Below, in pieces: positions 26,394-35,021 of a DNA stretch of 64,000 bases; position 1 is the first letter of the stretch, and each line of letters begins with the position of its first letter. The notes beneath the pieces are model-generated. The model was not told the DNA's origin and ran no database searches. It saw nothing but the letters and a program-made list of their open reading frames with translations. A program made the position numbers and the translations under genes. The stretch spans positions 68,310-132,309 of the forward strand of contig CAWCDJ010000002.1 in NCBI GenBank assembly GCA_963794265.1. The letters run 5' to 3'. The stretch comes from CAWCDJ01 sp963794265. GTDB lineage: Bacteria; Acidobacteriota; Terriglobia; Bryobacterales; Bryobacteraceae.

Positions 26394-27143
26394 ATGGCAA
26401 CCCCACGCATGGCCGGCTATCTGGCGAATATCTTTAACGTGCCGCCGCTGATCTTCCGGTTTCAGTTCAATCCGGAGTCGATCACCGATAAGAAGTCGTT
26501 CAACTATGAGCCCGCCGAAAACTTCGGACAGTGGGGCTTCGACCAGGCCGGCGCGGCTTCGGGACTCGGCTGGTTCGGCGGGGTTTACAAAGACGTCGCC
26601 GAAATCAGCTCGAACCTGATCGGCACCAAGCCGCTGCAGGCCAAGGGTGGCGGACCGCGCATCATCAGCATGGATTTCAACCTGGATGCCACCCTGCCCG
26701 GTCCGCTCGACGGCGATCTCAGCCCGTCCGACGGCACGCATTACAGCGGCAGTATCCTGCCCGACCTCGCCGTGCTGCGGTCGTTCATGTATCCCTCCTG
26801 GGACATCTTCGACATTGCCAACGCCGTCAAGTCCCTGTTCACCAGCAGCGGCGTGCCGTGCTGGGGTACGCCTCCCACTTGCAGCCTCAGCTACGGCGGC
26901 ATCTCGGCCACCTGCGTGATGACCGATCTGAGCATCAAAATCGTGTCGTTCCAGGACGACGGCACTCCGCTGCGCGCCGATGTCAGCGTCACCCTGCAGG
27001 AGCAGCCGTTCTCCGCCTCGCCGCTGGTGGAGTACGCCGCCCGCAGCTTCTACTACGTGCCCCTGAGCTACGGCCGCAAAGGCTTCGGGAACGACTTCCT
27101 GAACGTCACGCCGGTCGTCGGAGCGATTCACTCGTTCAGATAA
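26394..27143 (+). CDS. CIS tube-initiator protein (Afp7/Pvc7 N-terminal type)
   Basis: A 249-residue protein whose start (PPLIFRFQFNPESITDKKSFNYEP) is the hallmark of the contractile-injection-system tube N-terminal domain, which forms the first ring between hub and tube. In Afp7/Pvc7 this domain is followed by a LysM domain in one chain; here the LysM part is a separate gene starting 4 bases downstream. Two cysteine pairs (CWGTPPTCS, ATCV) are seen. A GGAG ribosome site lies 7 bases before the ATG. Confidence 0.8.
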   Translation: MATPRMAGYLANIFNVPPLIFRFQFNPESITDKKSFNYEPAENFGQWGFDQAGAASGLGWFGGVYKDVAEISSNLIGTKPLQAKGGGPRIISMDFNLDATLPGPLDGDLSPSDGTHYSGSILPDLAVLRSFMYPSWDIFDIANAVKSLFTSSGVPCWGTPPTCSLSYGGISATCVMTDLSIKIVSFQDDGTPLRADVSVTLQEQPFSASPLVEYAARSFYYVPLSYGRKGFGNDFLNVTPVVGAIHSFR

Positions 27144-27147
27144 TCCC

Positions 27148-27465
27148 ATGCCTCTCTTACCCACTTCCCGATACCAGGGCCTGCCGGTCTTTGCCGCCGC
27201 CGATGCCAAGGGCGTGCCGCACCCCACGGTCGCCATGCGGCTGGTGCCCGCGCCGGCTCAAGGCGCCGCCACTCATCAACGCCCGATCACGCGCGGCGAC
27301 ACGGTGGAATCGCTGGCGGCGCAGTATTACGCGATCAGCGACTGGTGGTGGCGCATCTCCGACGCGAACGCGGCCGTCTTCCCGCTCGACTTCCAACCGG
27401 GCGACGTGGTGGGGATTCCCTCCGTCGCCGATGCCGGACTCGTGGTCCGCACGCGGAGCTTCTGA
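27148..27465 (+). CDS. LysM-domain baseplate protein
   Basis: A 105-residue protein with a LysM-like core (TRGDTVESLAAQYYAISDWWWRISDANAAVFPLDFQPGDVVGIPS) as in the C-terminal part of Afp7/Pvc7 and in T4 gp53-type proteins. It probably glues the hub to the wedges rather than binding cell wall. It lies between the tube-initiator gene (4 bases) and the hub gene (2 bases). No signal peptide, so action outside the particle is unlikely. Confidence 0.85.
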   Translation: MPLLPTSRYQGLPVFAAADAKGVPHPTVAMRLVPAPAQGAATHQRPITRGDTVESLAAQYYAISDWWWRISDANAAVFPLDFQPGDVVGIPSVADAGLVVRTRSF

Positions 27466-27467
27466 CC

Positions 27468-28700
27468 GTGCCGTTCAACCCCAGCGCGCTCGCCGCCGGA
27501 TTGATCGGTTTCTCCGGCGCGCAAAGCCAGGCCGGCCCCCCCGCCAAGGAGCCGTTCGTCAAGGTTACCTGGCAAAAGAAGGACATCACCGCTTCCGTGG
27601 TCTCGGTCGAAGTCGAGGACAACGACCGCCTCATCGACACCGCTAAGATCACACTCAACGATCCCCAGGCCATCGCGGCCGATGTCTGCTATGAGGAAGA
27701 GGTCGTCACCGTCGATATGGGCTGGGCCACCGAGCACGCGGTTCTGTTCGAAGGCCTGGTGGTGCGGAACACCAGCACCGCCGCCAACAACTCCCGCCAG
27801 GTCGTGTTGGAAGCCTACGACTTCTCGCACCGCATGAATCGCACGGCCCGGAACATCACCTATCCGGCCGGCGCCCTGAGCGACCTGGTGCGCCAGATCG
27901 TGACCGACTCCAAGAAGCGATACCAATTCGACGCCGGCAACGTGCACATCGATGTCGACCCGGACCCGCAGGTGACCATCAGCCAGGTCAACATGACCGA
28001 TCTGCAGTTCCTGCAGTACCTGGCAGCGCGCTACTCGGCCCGGGCCTTTGTGGAATACAACGACGGCAAATCCCAGTTCTATTTCCAATCGGATAGCAAG
28101 ATTGTGCAGGCCGACCGCCTGGGCGCCCTCCACTATTGCCACGGCTTCAGCAGCATCGTGGATTTCAGCTTCCACCGCATCTCGACGGGCGCCGCGCCGG
28201 TTCCGCAGGCCACCACGGTCAACCCCAAGGACGGAACTACCGCCTCGGCCCAGCCCACGCCGCCGGACCCGACGCCGTCCCCCACCGCCAACCCGAACCT
28301 GCAGGCCAGCCTGGCGAAAACGAGCCCCGGGTCGGCGTCCGTCTATACCAGCGCGCTGAGCGCCTCTTCTTCCGCGCCCGGCAAGCCTTCCGACCAGATC
28401 CACACCACGAGCGCAACGGGCTTGCCGTCCGATCCGAACCTGCCGGAGATCCAGGGCAAGCGCGATCCTACCCGCATCCTGGGTCTGACCGGCGACGGCA
28501 CTGCCGTGGGGACCATCAAACTGCGCGCCAAGGGCAAGGTTCAGATCCTGGGCGTCCCTTCCTGGGCCGAAGGCGATTGGTACGTGCACAAGGCGGTACA
28601 CACCTACGCGAGCGGCGGCCCGGGAGAGAGTAAGTCCGGCAAATCGGCCGATAAGACCCGGCGCGGCACTTACCTCACCAAATTCTCGGTGACTATATGA
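27468..28700 (+). CDS. Baseplate hub protein (gp27-like, phage late control D type)
   Basis: A 410-residue trimeric hub protein. Motifs such as VTWQKKDITASVVSVEVEDNDRLIDTAKITL at the start, YEEEVVTVDMGW, SDLVRQIVTDS and NMTDLQFLQYLAARYSARAFVE are typical of gpD/gp27 hubs. A flexible Pro/Ser/Thr-rich stretch (about 240-320) is inserted before the C-terminal strands (GTIKLRAKGKVQILGVPSWAEGDWYV). I start it at a GTG two bases after the previous stop, since the frame upstream lacks coding character. Spike and hub are separate genes here, as in T4, not fused as in VgrG/Afp8. Confidence 0.85.
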   Translation: MPFNPSALAAGLIGFSGAQSQAGPPAKEPFVKVTWQKKDITASVVSVEVEDNDRLIDTAKITLNDPQAIAADVCYEEEVVTVDMGWATEHAVLFEGLVVRNTSTAANNSRQVVLEAYDFSHRMNRTARNITYPAGALSDLVRQIVTDSKKRYQFDAGNVHIDVDPDPQVTISQVNMTDLQFLQYLAARYSARAFVEYNDGKSQFYFQSDSKIVQADRLGALHYCHGFSSIVDFSFHRISTGAAPVPQATTVNPKDGTTASAQPTPPDPTPSPTANPNLQASLAKTSPGSASVYTSALSASSSAPGKPSDQIHTTSATGLPSDPNLPEIQGKRDPTRILGLTGDGTAVGTIKLRAKGKVQILGVPSWAEGDWYVHKAVHTYASGGPGESKSGKSADKTRRGTYLTKFSVTI

Positions 28701-28722
28701 TACGTTCCATGAGCGCACTCGC

Positions 28723-29544
28723 ATGATTACCAACCTCGACCTGGAGCGCCACATCGGCAAGTATTACGGCAAGTACAGCGGTGTCGTCATGGACAACCAG
28801 GACACCGACAAAGCCGGCCGCATCCAGGTCCAGATCCCCAGCATCTTCGGGACCACGCAGGCGGTGTGGGCGCGGCCCTGCTTCCCGGCGCGCCATTTCT
28901 TCGTCCCCGATATCGGCGACATGGTGTGGGTCGAATTCGAAGCCGGCGACCCCAGTTACCCGCTGTGGGTCGGCACGTGGTACAAGGACGGCGCCGTGCC
29001 CACCGAAGCCGCGGTCTCGCCGCCGGATAACCGGGTGATTCAGACGCCGTCCGGCCACACGGTGGAATTCAGCGACAAAAGCGGCGACGAGAAGATCCTG
29101 ATCCGTCACAAGGGGAATGCATTTCTATCCATCGACAAGAACGGCAGCGTCCTCATAGCCAACCAGAAGGGCTCCTCGATCTCGCTCGACGCGGACCAGC
29201 AGAACATCACCATCCTCGAGCAGCACAGCAACGTCGTCACCATGACCTCGGACGGCGTCACCATCGCCAACAAGTCCGGAACCACCATCGAGCTCAAGGA
29301 CAACGGGGTGCGCGTCCTCGCCGCCGGCACCGTGCAGATCTCCGGCAAGAGCCTGGCCCTGCAGGGCTCGGCCGTGAACATCGGATCGAGCCCCACGGAT
29401 GGCGTCATCATGCCGTCGCTCTTCGCGGCGATTTTCGACGCCCACACCCACGCCACGGCGCTCGGACCCTCCGGTCCGCCGCTACCGCCGCTCACGCCCA
29501 CGGTGAAAGCGGTGTGCTCCCAGACGGTCAAGGTGTCGCTATGA
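28723..29544 (+). CDS. Central spike protein (gp5/VgrG OB-fold plus beta-helix)
   Basis: A 273-residue spike. Residues about 17-95 form the OB-fold (YYGKYSGVVMDNQDTDKAGRIQVQIPS, IGDMVWVEFEAGDPSYPLWVGTWY) of baseplate protein V/gp5/VgrG. Residues about 105-235 are short regular strands (KILIRHKGNAFLSIDKNGSV, SISLDADQQNITI, TMTSDGVTIANKSG) that should wind as a trimeric beta-helix needle. No lysozyme domain is present, unlike T4 gp5. The proline-rich gene starts within its stop codon. Confidence 0.92.
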   Translation: MITNLDLERHIGKYYGKYSGVVMDNQDTDKAGRIQVQIPSIFGTTQAVWARPCFPARHFFVPDIGDMVWVEFEAGDPSYPLWVGTWYKDGAVPTEAAVSPPDNRVIQTPSGHTVEFSDKSGDEKILIRHKGNAFLSIDKNGSVLIANQKGSSISLDADQQNITILEQHSNVVTMTSDGVTIANKSGTTIELKDNGVRVLAAGTVQISGKSLALQGSAVNIGSSPTDGVIMPSLFAAIFDAHTHATALGPSGPPLPPLTPTVKAVCSQTVKVSL

Positions 29545-29897
29545 GCAAATGCAGCTTTCCGCCCATGCCGTCGTTCCCGGCATTCGCGTTTCCGCCCCTG
29601 CCGTCACTCCCGAGCTTCGACGTGTCGCCGCCCTCGCTGCCCTCGCCGCCGTCGCTGCCGGGGCTGCCTTCGGTGGCGCTGCCGTCGTTTCCGGCGTTCG
29701 CGTTTCCGCCCCTGCCGTCGCTCCCGAGTTTCGACGTGTCGCCGCCCTCGCTGCCCTCGCCGCCGTCTCTGCCGGGGCTGCCCCCGGTGGCGCTGCCGTC
29801 GTTCCCGGCACTGGCATTTCCGCCGCTGCCGTCGCTCCCCAGCTTCGACGTCTCGCCGCCCTCGCTGCCGAAGCTGCCGGACTGCCCGTTGGATTGA
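29541..29897 (+). CDS. Proline-rich repeat protein next to the spike
   Basis: A 118-residue protein made almost wholly of Pro, Ser, Leu and Phe. Two full 38-residue repeats and one partial of 26 residues (xPSFPAFAFPPLPSLPSFDV followed by SPPSLPSPPSLPGLPxVA) lie between a short N-terminal MSKCSFPP and a C-terminal KLPDCPLD, so the only two cysteines are at the ends. The ATG overlaps the spike stop codon (ATGA). The position between gp5 and gp25 genes is where related systems may encode a PAAR tip, which is missing here. An extended polyproline rod at the spike tip is a reasonable guess; I know of no characterised homologue. Confidence 0.75.
   Translation: MSKCSFPPMPSFPAFAFPPLPSLPSFDVSPPSLPSPPSLPGLPSVALPSFPAFAFPPLPSLPSFDVSPPSLPSPPSLPGLPPVALPSFPALAFPPLPSLPSFDVSPPSLPKLPDCPLD
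29565..29870 (+). repeat. 114-bp in-frame tandem repeat (2.7 copies)
   Basis: Copies at 29565-29678, 29679-29792 and 29793-29870 (partial) are nearly identical at DNA level and encode the 38-residue Pro-rich unit. Such repeats readily change copy number, so the length of the protein may vary between strains. Confidence 0.85.
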
Positions 29898-29899
29898 CT

Positions 29900-30097
29900 A
29901 TGGCGCTCGATAAGAACCAGCTGCAAACCGATCTCGCAAACGCGTTTCAAAGCGCGAAGGACAATTCCTGGACGATCGCGCAAGTGGCCGCGGCCATTGC
30001 CGCCGCGATCGACACCTATGTCACGGCCGGCGAAATCAAGGGATTGACGGTCGATTTGACCAGCGGCGCGCAGAACAACCAGGCCAAGGTGCAATGA
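29900..30097 (+). CDS. Small helical injection-system protein
   Basis: A 65-residue protein (MALDKNQLQTDLANAFQSAK, then a helix IAQVAAAIAAAIDTYVTAGE and strands IKGLTVDLTSG). Short proteins with this helix-helix-strand layout occur next to spike and gp25 genes in phage and contractile-tail loci; their role is unknown. The gene starts two bases after the proline-rich gene and is followed by gp25 after 8 bases. Its reading frame is also open backwards through the whole proline-rich gene. Confidence 0.65.
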   Translation: MALDKNQLQTDLANAFQSAKDNSWTIAQVAAAIAAAIDTYVTAGEIKGLTVDLTSGAQNNQAKVQ

Positions 30098-30105
30098 GGT
30101 GAATG

Positions 30106-30471
30106 ATGGCTGCTACCATTACCGGCTTCGGCTTTCCGTTTCGCATCGATTCCACCGGCGGGGTGGCCACCGCCTCCGACCGCGAGAAGATCCGGCAGAA
30201 CATCCTGCTGATTCTCGGTACGCGCCTCGGGGAACGGCCCCTGCTGCGCAATTTCGGCACGCGCCTGCCATCGCTGGCGCACGAGCCCAACGACAGTGTG
30301 CTCGCCGAAATCATCCAGACACAGGCGCGCGAAGCGCTCATGCAATGGGAGCCGCGCATCCTGGTCACCAACACCAGTGTCGAGCGGAATGAGGGCACTC
30401 TTATGCTGCGCGTCAACTTTGTTTATCTCACCGAGCCTCTGGCCGACAGCCTGTCGGCGCCGCTCGCGTGA
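30106..30471 (+). CDS. Baseplate wedge protein gp25 (GPW/gp25 family)
   Basis: A 121-residue wedge protein with the family layout: GFPFRIDSTGGVATASDREKIRQNILLILGTRLGERPLLRNFG and a C-terminal RVNFVYLTEPLADSL. It bridges the wedge and the first sheath ring. Two adjacent ATGs occur at 30103 and 30106; the second has the better distance to GAGGTG. Confidence 0.93.
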   Translation: MAATITGFGFPFRIDSTGGVATASDREKIRQNILLILGTRLGERPLLRNFGTRLPSLAHEPNDSVLAEIIQTQAREALMQWEPRILVTNTSVERNEGTLMLRVNFVYLTEPLADSLSAPLA

Positions 30472-30513
30472 AACGGCAGGCCATGAAGAAAGCACCCGGG
30501 TAGGACGACGAAA

Positions 30514-32058
30514 ATGCCAGCTCCGGTACCGGCTGTAGATTACACGAATAAAGATTACGCCTCGCTGCGGCAGGCGATGCTCGACCTGGCGCGCTACCGG
30601 CTGCCCGAATGGACCGACCAGACGCCGGCAGACCTTGGCGTTCTGATGATCGACCTGTTCGCCTATATGGGGGATATCGTCCTGTATTACCAGGACCGCA
30701 TCGCCAGCGAGTCGTTCCTGACCACCGCCGCCGAGCGCCGGAGCGTGCTGCTGCTGCTGCGCCTGATCGGCTACGAGCTGCAGGCGCCGATTGCCTCCAA
30801 CGCGGAACTGAGCCTCACGTTCAACGCCCCCGGAAACGGCGCGTCGTCTTCGGTCACGATTCCGCAAGGCGCGCAGTTCGCCACCGATTCGAGCGCGGGC
30901 CCGGTGCAGACGTTCGAGTATCTCGGGCCCGACATGACAGTGGATGTGAACACCGCGCCCATTGCGGGGGCCGGCGGCATTCGAACCCTCACCGGTCTGC
31001 AGGTGCGCAACAGCAAGACCGCGCCGCAGGAGACCCTGGGCTCCTCCACCGGCGAGCCCAACCAGAGCTTCCCGCTATCGCAGCAGCCGCTGATTGCGGA
31101 CTCGCTCGAAGTCGAGGTCGATGAAGGCGCCGGCTTCGTGCTGTGGGATCGTCGCGACAACCTGCTCTACTACACCGCTTCGGACGGCAGCACCACCGTG
31201 GCCGGCGCCGGCTCCACCGATTATTACGTGCAGTACGACGAGAACGGCGTCGCCTCGGTGGTCTTCGGGGACGGCATCTACGGCAAGGTCCCCGCGCCCG
31301 GGAACAACAACATTCGCGCGCGCTACCGCACCGGCGGCGGCGCGGCCGGCAACGTGGCTGCCAATGCGATCAGCAAGGCCAATACCAAGCTTGCGCTCTT
31401 CAAAAGTGTCGCCAACCCCGCGGCGGCAGTGGGCGGCGCGGATGGCGAAACGCTGGACCACGCCGTGCGCTTCGGCCCCCTGGCCTTCCGGTCCGGAATG
31501 CGCGCCGTCACCCTCAACGATTACGTTTCACTGGCGCAGCAGGCCGGAGGCGTAGCCAAGGTGCGCGCCCGCAGCCGCGGCTGGAACCAGGTGGACCTGT
31601 TCGTGGCGCCGCAGGGCACCGCCTGCGCCGCCGCCACCGCCGATCTCAAAAAGCGCCTCGTCGCCTTCTTCGAAGACAAGCGCATGGCCGGCACCTTCGT
31701 CCACGTGCAGGACCCCACGTGCGTGCCCGTCGACATCGCGGCCGGCGTGGTGGTGCAGCACAACTACGACCCGGAGACCGTGCGCCAGGGCGCCATCGCC
31801 GCGATCCGGAACCTGCTGGCGTTCGCGAACGTCGATTTCGCGATCACACTGTACCTGAGCCAGATCTACGAAGCCGTGGAATCCGTGCCCGGCGTTTTCG
31901 CCGTCAACGTCACGCAGTTCATGCGGCGCTCCCTGCTCCCCCTGGTCCCGCTCCGCTTCGGCATCCAGATCCCGCAGGACGGCCGCATTCGCATGGACGA
32001 TTTCGAGATCCCCATGCTGGGCGCCCTGAACGTTACGGCGGAGGAGGTGGTGACATGA
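30514..32058 (+). CDS. Baseplate J/gp6-like wedge protein
   Basis: A 514-residue protein of the baseplate J family (Afp11/gp6). Recognisable are PEWTDQTPADLGVLMIDLFAYMGDIVLYYQDRIASESFLTTA at the N-terminus, the ENGVASVVFGDGIYGKVP loop and the GEtLDHAVRFGPLAFRSGMRAVTLNDYVSLA segment. It forms the ring of wedges around the hub. It overlaps the next gene by 4 bases. Confidence 0.92.
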   Translation: MPAPVPAVDYTNKDYASLRQAMLDLARYRLPEWTDQTPADLGVLMIDLFAYMGDIVLYYQDRIASESFLTTAAERRSVLLLLRLIGYELQAPIASNAELSLTFNAPGNGASSSVTIPQGAQFATDSSAGPVQTFEYLGPDMTVDVNTAPIAGAGGIRTLTGLQVRNSKTAPQETLGSSTGEPNQSFPLSQQPLIADSLEVEVDEGAGFVLWDRRDNLLYYTASDGSTTVAGAGSTDYYVQYDENGVASVVFGDGIYGKVPAPGNNNIRARYRTGGGAAGNVAANAISKANTKLALFKSVANPAAAVGGADGETLDHAVRFGPLAFRSGMRAVTLNDYVSLAQQAGGVAKVRARSRGWNQVDLFVAPQGTACAAATADLKKRLVAFFEDKRMAGTFVHVQDPTCVPVDIAAGVVVQHNYDPETVRQGAIAAIRNLLAFANVDFAITLYLSQIYEAVESVPGVFAVNVTQFMRRSLLPLVPLRFGIQIPQDGRIRMDDFEIPMLGALNVTAEEVVT

Positions 32059-33335
32059 AGATCGCCGCCTTTCGCGCCGATTCCGACCTGGTCGGAAGGC
32101 GCATCCGTATCGCCTGGGTGTTCGTGCTGGAAGGCGCGGACACGCTGGCAAGCATTCCGGCGGTCACGCTGCGCCGCAAGACGCGCGATTTCGAATATCC
32201 CACAGCCGGCGCAGCCGACGCCTTCCTGGTCTACTCCAGCGCCGCCTTTCCGCCGGCCGGATCGGAGGTCACCGAGCCGTTCGCCTGGGAGCGCCGCGAT
32301 GGCGGCCTCAAGGTCCAGACAACCGTCGATTCCGCGCGCGCGGCGATTTCGGGCCAGCTGGTCGAAACCCTCCGCATAACTGCCTCGACCAGTTTCAACA
32401 GCGACGGGACTCCCGCACGGCGCCGCATCGAAGTTCTGGATATCAACGGCGGTGCCGGTCTGCAGCCCGGCACCACTTACTACTACCAGATCTTCAGTTC
32501 GCTGCTGGCCGCCGTCACAGACCCGTCGCCGTACCGCTCCACCGCCACCGCCACCGAGTCCTACCGCCTCGGCCGCCGCCTCTACGAGATGCTGCCCGCC
32601 ATCAACCGCCGGCACGACGTCGTGACCTATCCCGTCGCCGACGACGCCGCGGCAATTCCCGAGGCCGCCACCCAGGCCGGCCAGCTGCGCCGCTTTGTCG
32701 ATCTTTTCGGCGTGGCGCTCGATTCCCTTCGCAGCGGCGCGGAGGGGCTCAAAAACCTCCACGATACCGAACAGGTCGATTACCGGCGGCTGCCGCTGCT
32801 GGCCCGCTGGATCGGCTGGGACCTCAGCTTCAGCGCCGGCATTCCGCTGCAGCGCCACGAGATCCGCTATGCGCCCGCGCTCTACCGCATCACCGGCACC
32901 ATCCCCGGATGCATGATCTGGGTCAAGCGGCTGACCGGCTGGGACAGCCAGATCAAGGAATTTTACAGGAACGTCTTCTTCACCAACAATACCGGCGATC
33001 CCGAGGTCCCGGGCGACCAGGGCTCGCGAACCGTGGACACATCGAACGCCGCGCTGCTGGCGAATATGGGCAAGTTCGCGGACACTGCGTCGTATACCTA
33101 TGACACGGGCACGGCCGATTCCGACTGGTATGCCTACAACGTAGTGGGCATTTTCATCGCGCCGCCGGATAGCGACACGGTCGCTGCCATCTCGCGCAAG
33201 CGCGGCAAGCTGGTCAACAACCTGGCCCTGTTCCTTCCGGTAAACATTCGCGGCGTCGTCATCCTGCAGTTGCCGGCCACCGCCGACTCGCGAACCGACG
33301 CCATGGACCTGCTGCAGGGCACAAAAGAAACGTAG
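32055..33335 (+). CDS. Phage tail protein I-like wedge protein (gp7/Afp12 position)
   Basis: A 426-residue protein. The C-terminal half has the tail protein I pattern: LRRFVDLFGVALDSLRSGAEGL, LPLLARWIGWDLSFSAGIPL, RHEIRYAPALYRITGTIPGCMIWVKRLTGWD. The N-terminal half is beta-rich with a strand set like fibronectin-type folds (RIRIAWVFVLEGADT, YYYQIFSSLLAAVTDPSPY). Start ATG overlaps the J gene stop. It should join the wedges to the fibres, the next genes. Confidence 0.82.
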   Translation: MKIAAFRADSDLVGRRIRIAWVFVLEGADTLASIPAVTLRRKTRDFEYPTAGAADAFLVYSSAAFPPAGSEVTEPFAWERRDGGLKVQTTVDSARAAISGQLVETLRITASTSFNSDGTPARRRIEVLDINGGAGLQPGTTYYYQIFSSLLAAVTDPSPYRSTATATESYRLGRRLYEMLPAINRRHDVVTYPVADDAAAIPEAATQAGQLRRFVDLFGVALDSLRSGAEGLKNLHDTEQVDYRRLPLLARWIGWDLSFSAGIPLQRHEIRYAPALYRITGTIPGCMIWVKRLTGWDSQIKEFYRNVFFTNNTGDPEVPGDQGSRTVDTSNAALLANMGKFADTASYTYDTGTADSDWYAYNVVGIFIAPPDSDTVAAISRKRGKLVNNLALFLPVNIRGVVILQLPATADSRTDAMDLLQGTKET

Positions 33336-33338
33336 ATT

Positions 33339-35021
33339 ATGGCTGGAAACTACTCCAATGGAGGCGTGGACACTTTCAATCCGGCGAAGCAGTACATCGG
33401 GGTGCGCCTCCAACAAGGCGTCCCGCTGCTGGACCGCGACTGGAACGAGCTCGAAGACACGCGAAGATACTTCGAGCAGATGCTGCAACAGAACTTCATC
33501 GGGGAAGGCGCGCCCGACGACAGGGGCTTCCGTATCGGCGCGCCCACGGTTCCCGCGCCCAACGATTTCGTGATCGGCGCCGGCCGTTACATGGCGGGCG
33601 GATACGACGTATGGAATTCCGCCCCCGTGTTCTATAGCGAGCAGGCGGGCGCCCCGGCGCTCCCCGCCGCCGCCACCGCCGATACCTTGACGGTCTACCT
33701 GTTGCCCGCCATCTCCCGCGTCACCAGCCGGGAAGATCCCGACCTGCGCAATGCCCAGGACATCAACCTGGAAACCTGCCAGCGCGACAAGCTTACCTGG
33801 ACCGTGGGCGTGACGCGACTCCCGCAGGTGCCGCCCGACGGAGCCGTGGCCCTGGCCCTCATTCAACGCCCGGCGGGCACGACTAACATCACCGAGGCCA
33901 TGATCCAGGACCAGCGGCGCACCCACCTGAACCTGGCCGCCCTGCGCGACGACCAGACCGGGCTGGCGGGCAAAGTCGCGGCCATCCAGGCGCAGATCCA
34001 GAACATGCAGCTCGATATTCAGAACGTCAAGGTGCAGTTGGCGCGCCTGTTCTGGGATCTCACCGTGACTTCGTCCACGGGACTGAAGCTGTTTGCCCAG
34101 GCGGTCTCGGTGACCGTCGCCGTGAAGGACGGCTTGGGCGCCCCCGTGCAAGGCGCCTACCTTGAGTTTTCCACCAGTTGGGGGGTGCTCGACCCCGCCA
34201 CCGCCGCCACGGACGCTTCCGGCAACGTCACCGTGACGTTGTATGGACTCGAAAGCCCGACCGTGCCTCCGCGCTCGGATGTGGCCGTGCTGCAGGGCGC
34301 CATCGACAAGGTGAGCCGTGCGACCCTCGCCAACCCCGGAGCGATCAAGTACAGCGAGGTCAAGCTGCAGCCGCAGGAGATGGCCCTGGTCTCGCGCTAC
34401 AGTCCCACCCAGAGCTTCACCGATCTCTCCATCGATCTGCCCACCGCCCCCATCGTGGATTACCCGCCGGTGCAGTCCGCCACCGTCACGGTGCACGCCA
34501 AGGAGCGGGACGGCGCCATCGTCCGCGGCGTTGGCAGCGTGCAGGTGCGCTTCGGGATGTGGGTGCGCAACTGGGCGCAGACCAAGATCGTGGACACGAT
34601 CTCCAACGTCGCCGTCGGCGCGCGCGTCGGCGACCTGATGCGCCAGGGAGTTGCCGCCGCCGGATTCGATACCGCCAAAGTAAACACGATCCTGCCCGCC
34701 GTGCTCCAGGATATCCACGACGAGACCACCCAGAGTTTCAAAATCGCCGTACTTCCCGACCCGACCACGCCGGACGATCAGCTTAGCCAAACCGGCACGC
34801 TCGGCCAGGTGATCGCGCAGGAGGCCACCACCGCCGTGGGCGCCAAAACCAACGTGGCGATTTCCAGGCAGCTCGACCAGTACCAGGCCGATCCCACCAG
34901 CGGCGTCACCGCCACAAACGTCTCCACCGTGCGGCGGGTGATCGTCCAACAGTCGTCGCAAACTTCGGCCGGCCTGGCGCAGTACCAGCGCCAGGCCTTT
35001 AATAGCGCGAGCCGGGTGTGA
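33339..35021 (+). CDS. DUF6519-type fibre or baseplate protein with coiled coil and Ig-like domain
   Basis: A 560-residue protein. It begins with the DUF6519 pattern (DTFNPAKQYIGVRLQQGVPLLDRDWNE), frequent in contractile-tail loci. A coiled coil follows at about 205-230 (GKVAAIQAQIQNMQLDIQNVKV), consistent with a trimer. Then comes a bacterial Ig-like domain (about 240-300: VTVAVKDGLGAPVQGAYLEFSTSWG, TDASGNVTVTLYG). The order of attachment domain, coiled coil and Ig domain is that of a short tail fibre. It overlaps the next gene by 3 bases. Confidence 0.7.
   Translation: MAGNYSNGGVDTFNPAKQYIGVRLQQGVPLLDRDWNELEDTRRYFEQMLQQNFIGEGAPDDRGFRIGAPTVPAPNDFVIGAGRYMAGGYDVWNSAPVFYSEQAGAPALPAAATADTLTVYLLPAISRVTSREDPDLRNAQDINLETCQRDKLTWTVGVTRLPQVPPDGAVALALIQRPAGTTNITEAMIQDQRRTHLNLAALRDDQTGLAGKVAAIQAQIQNMQLDIQNVKVQLARLFWDLTVTSSTGLKLFAQAVSVTVAVKDGLGAPVQGAYLEFSTSWGVLDPATAATDASGNVTVTLYGLESPTVPPRSDVAVLQGAIDKVSRATLANPGAIKYSEVKLQPQEMALVSRYSPTQSFTDLSIDLPTAPIVDYPPVQSATVTVHAKERDGAIVRGVGSVQVRFGMWVRNWAQTKIVDTISNVAVGARVGDLMRQGVAAAGFDTAKVNTILPAVLQDIHDETTQSFKIAVLPDPTTPDDQLSQTGTLGQVIAQEATTAVGAKTNVAISRQLDQYQADPTSGVTATNVSTVRRVIVQQSSQTSAGLAQYQRQAFNSASRV

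Noticed and set aside
29565..29870. Repeats near the spike gene as CRISPR or non-coding repeat
   Set aside because: The 114-base units are contiguous, in frame and inside a gene with overlap to its neighbour.
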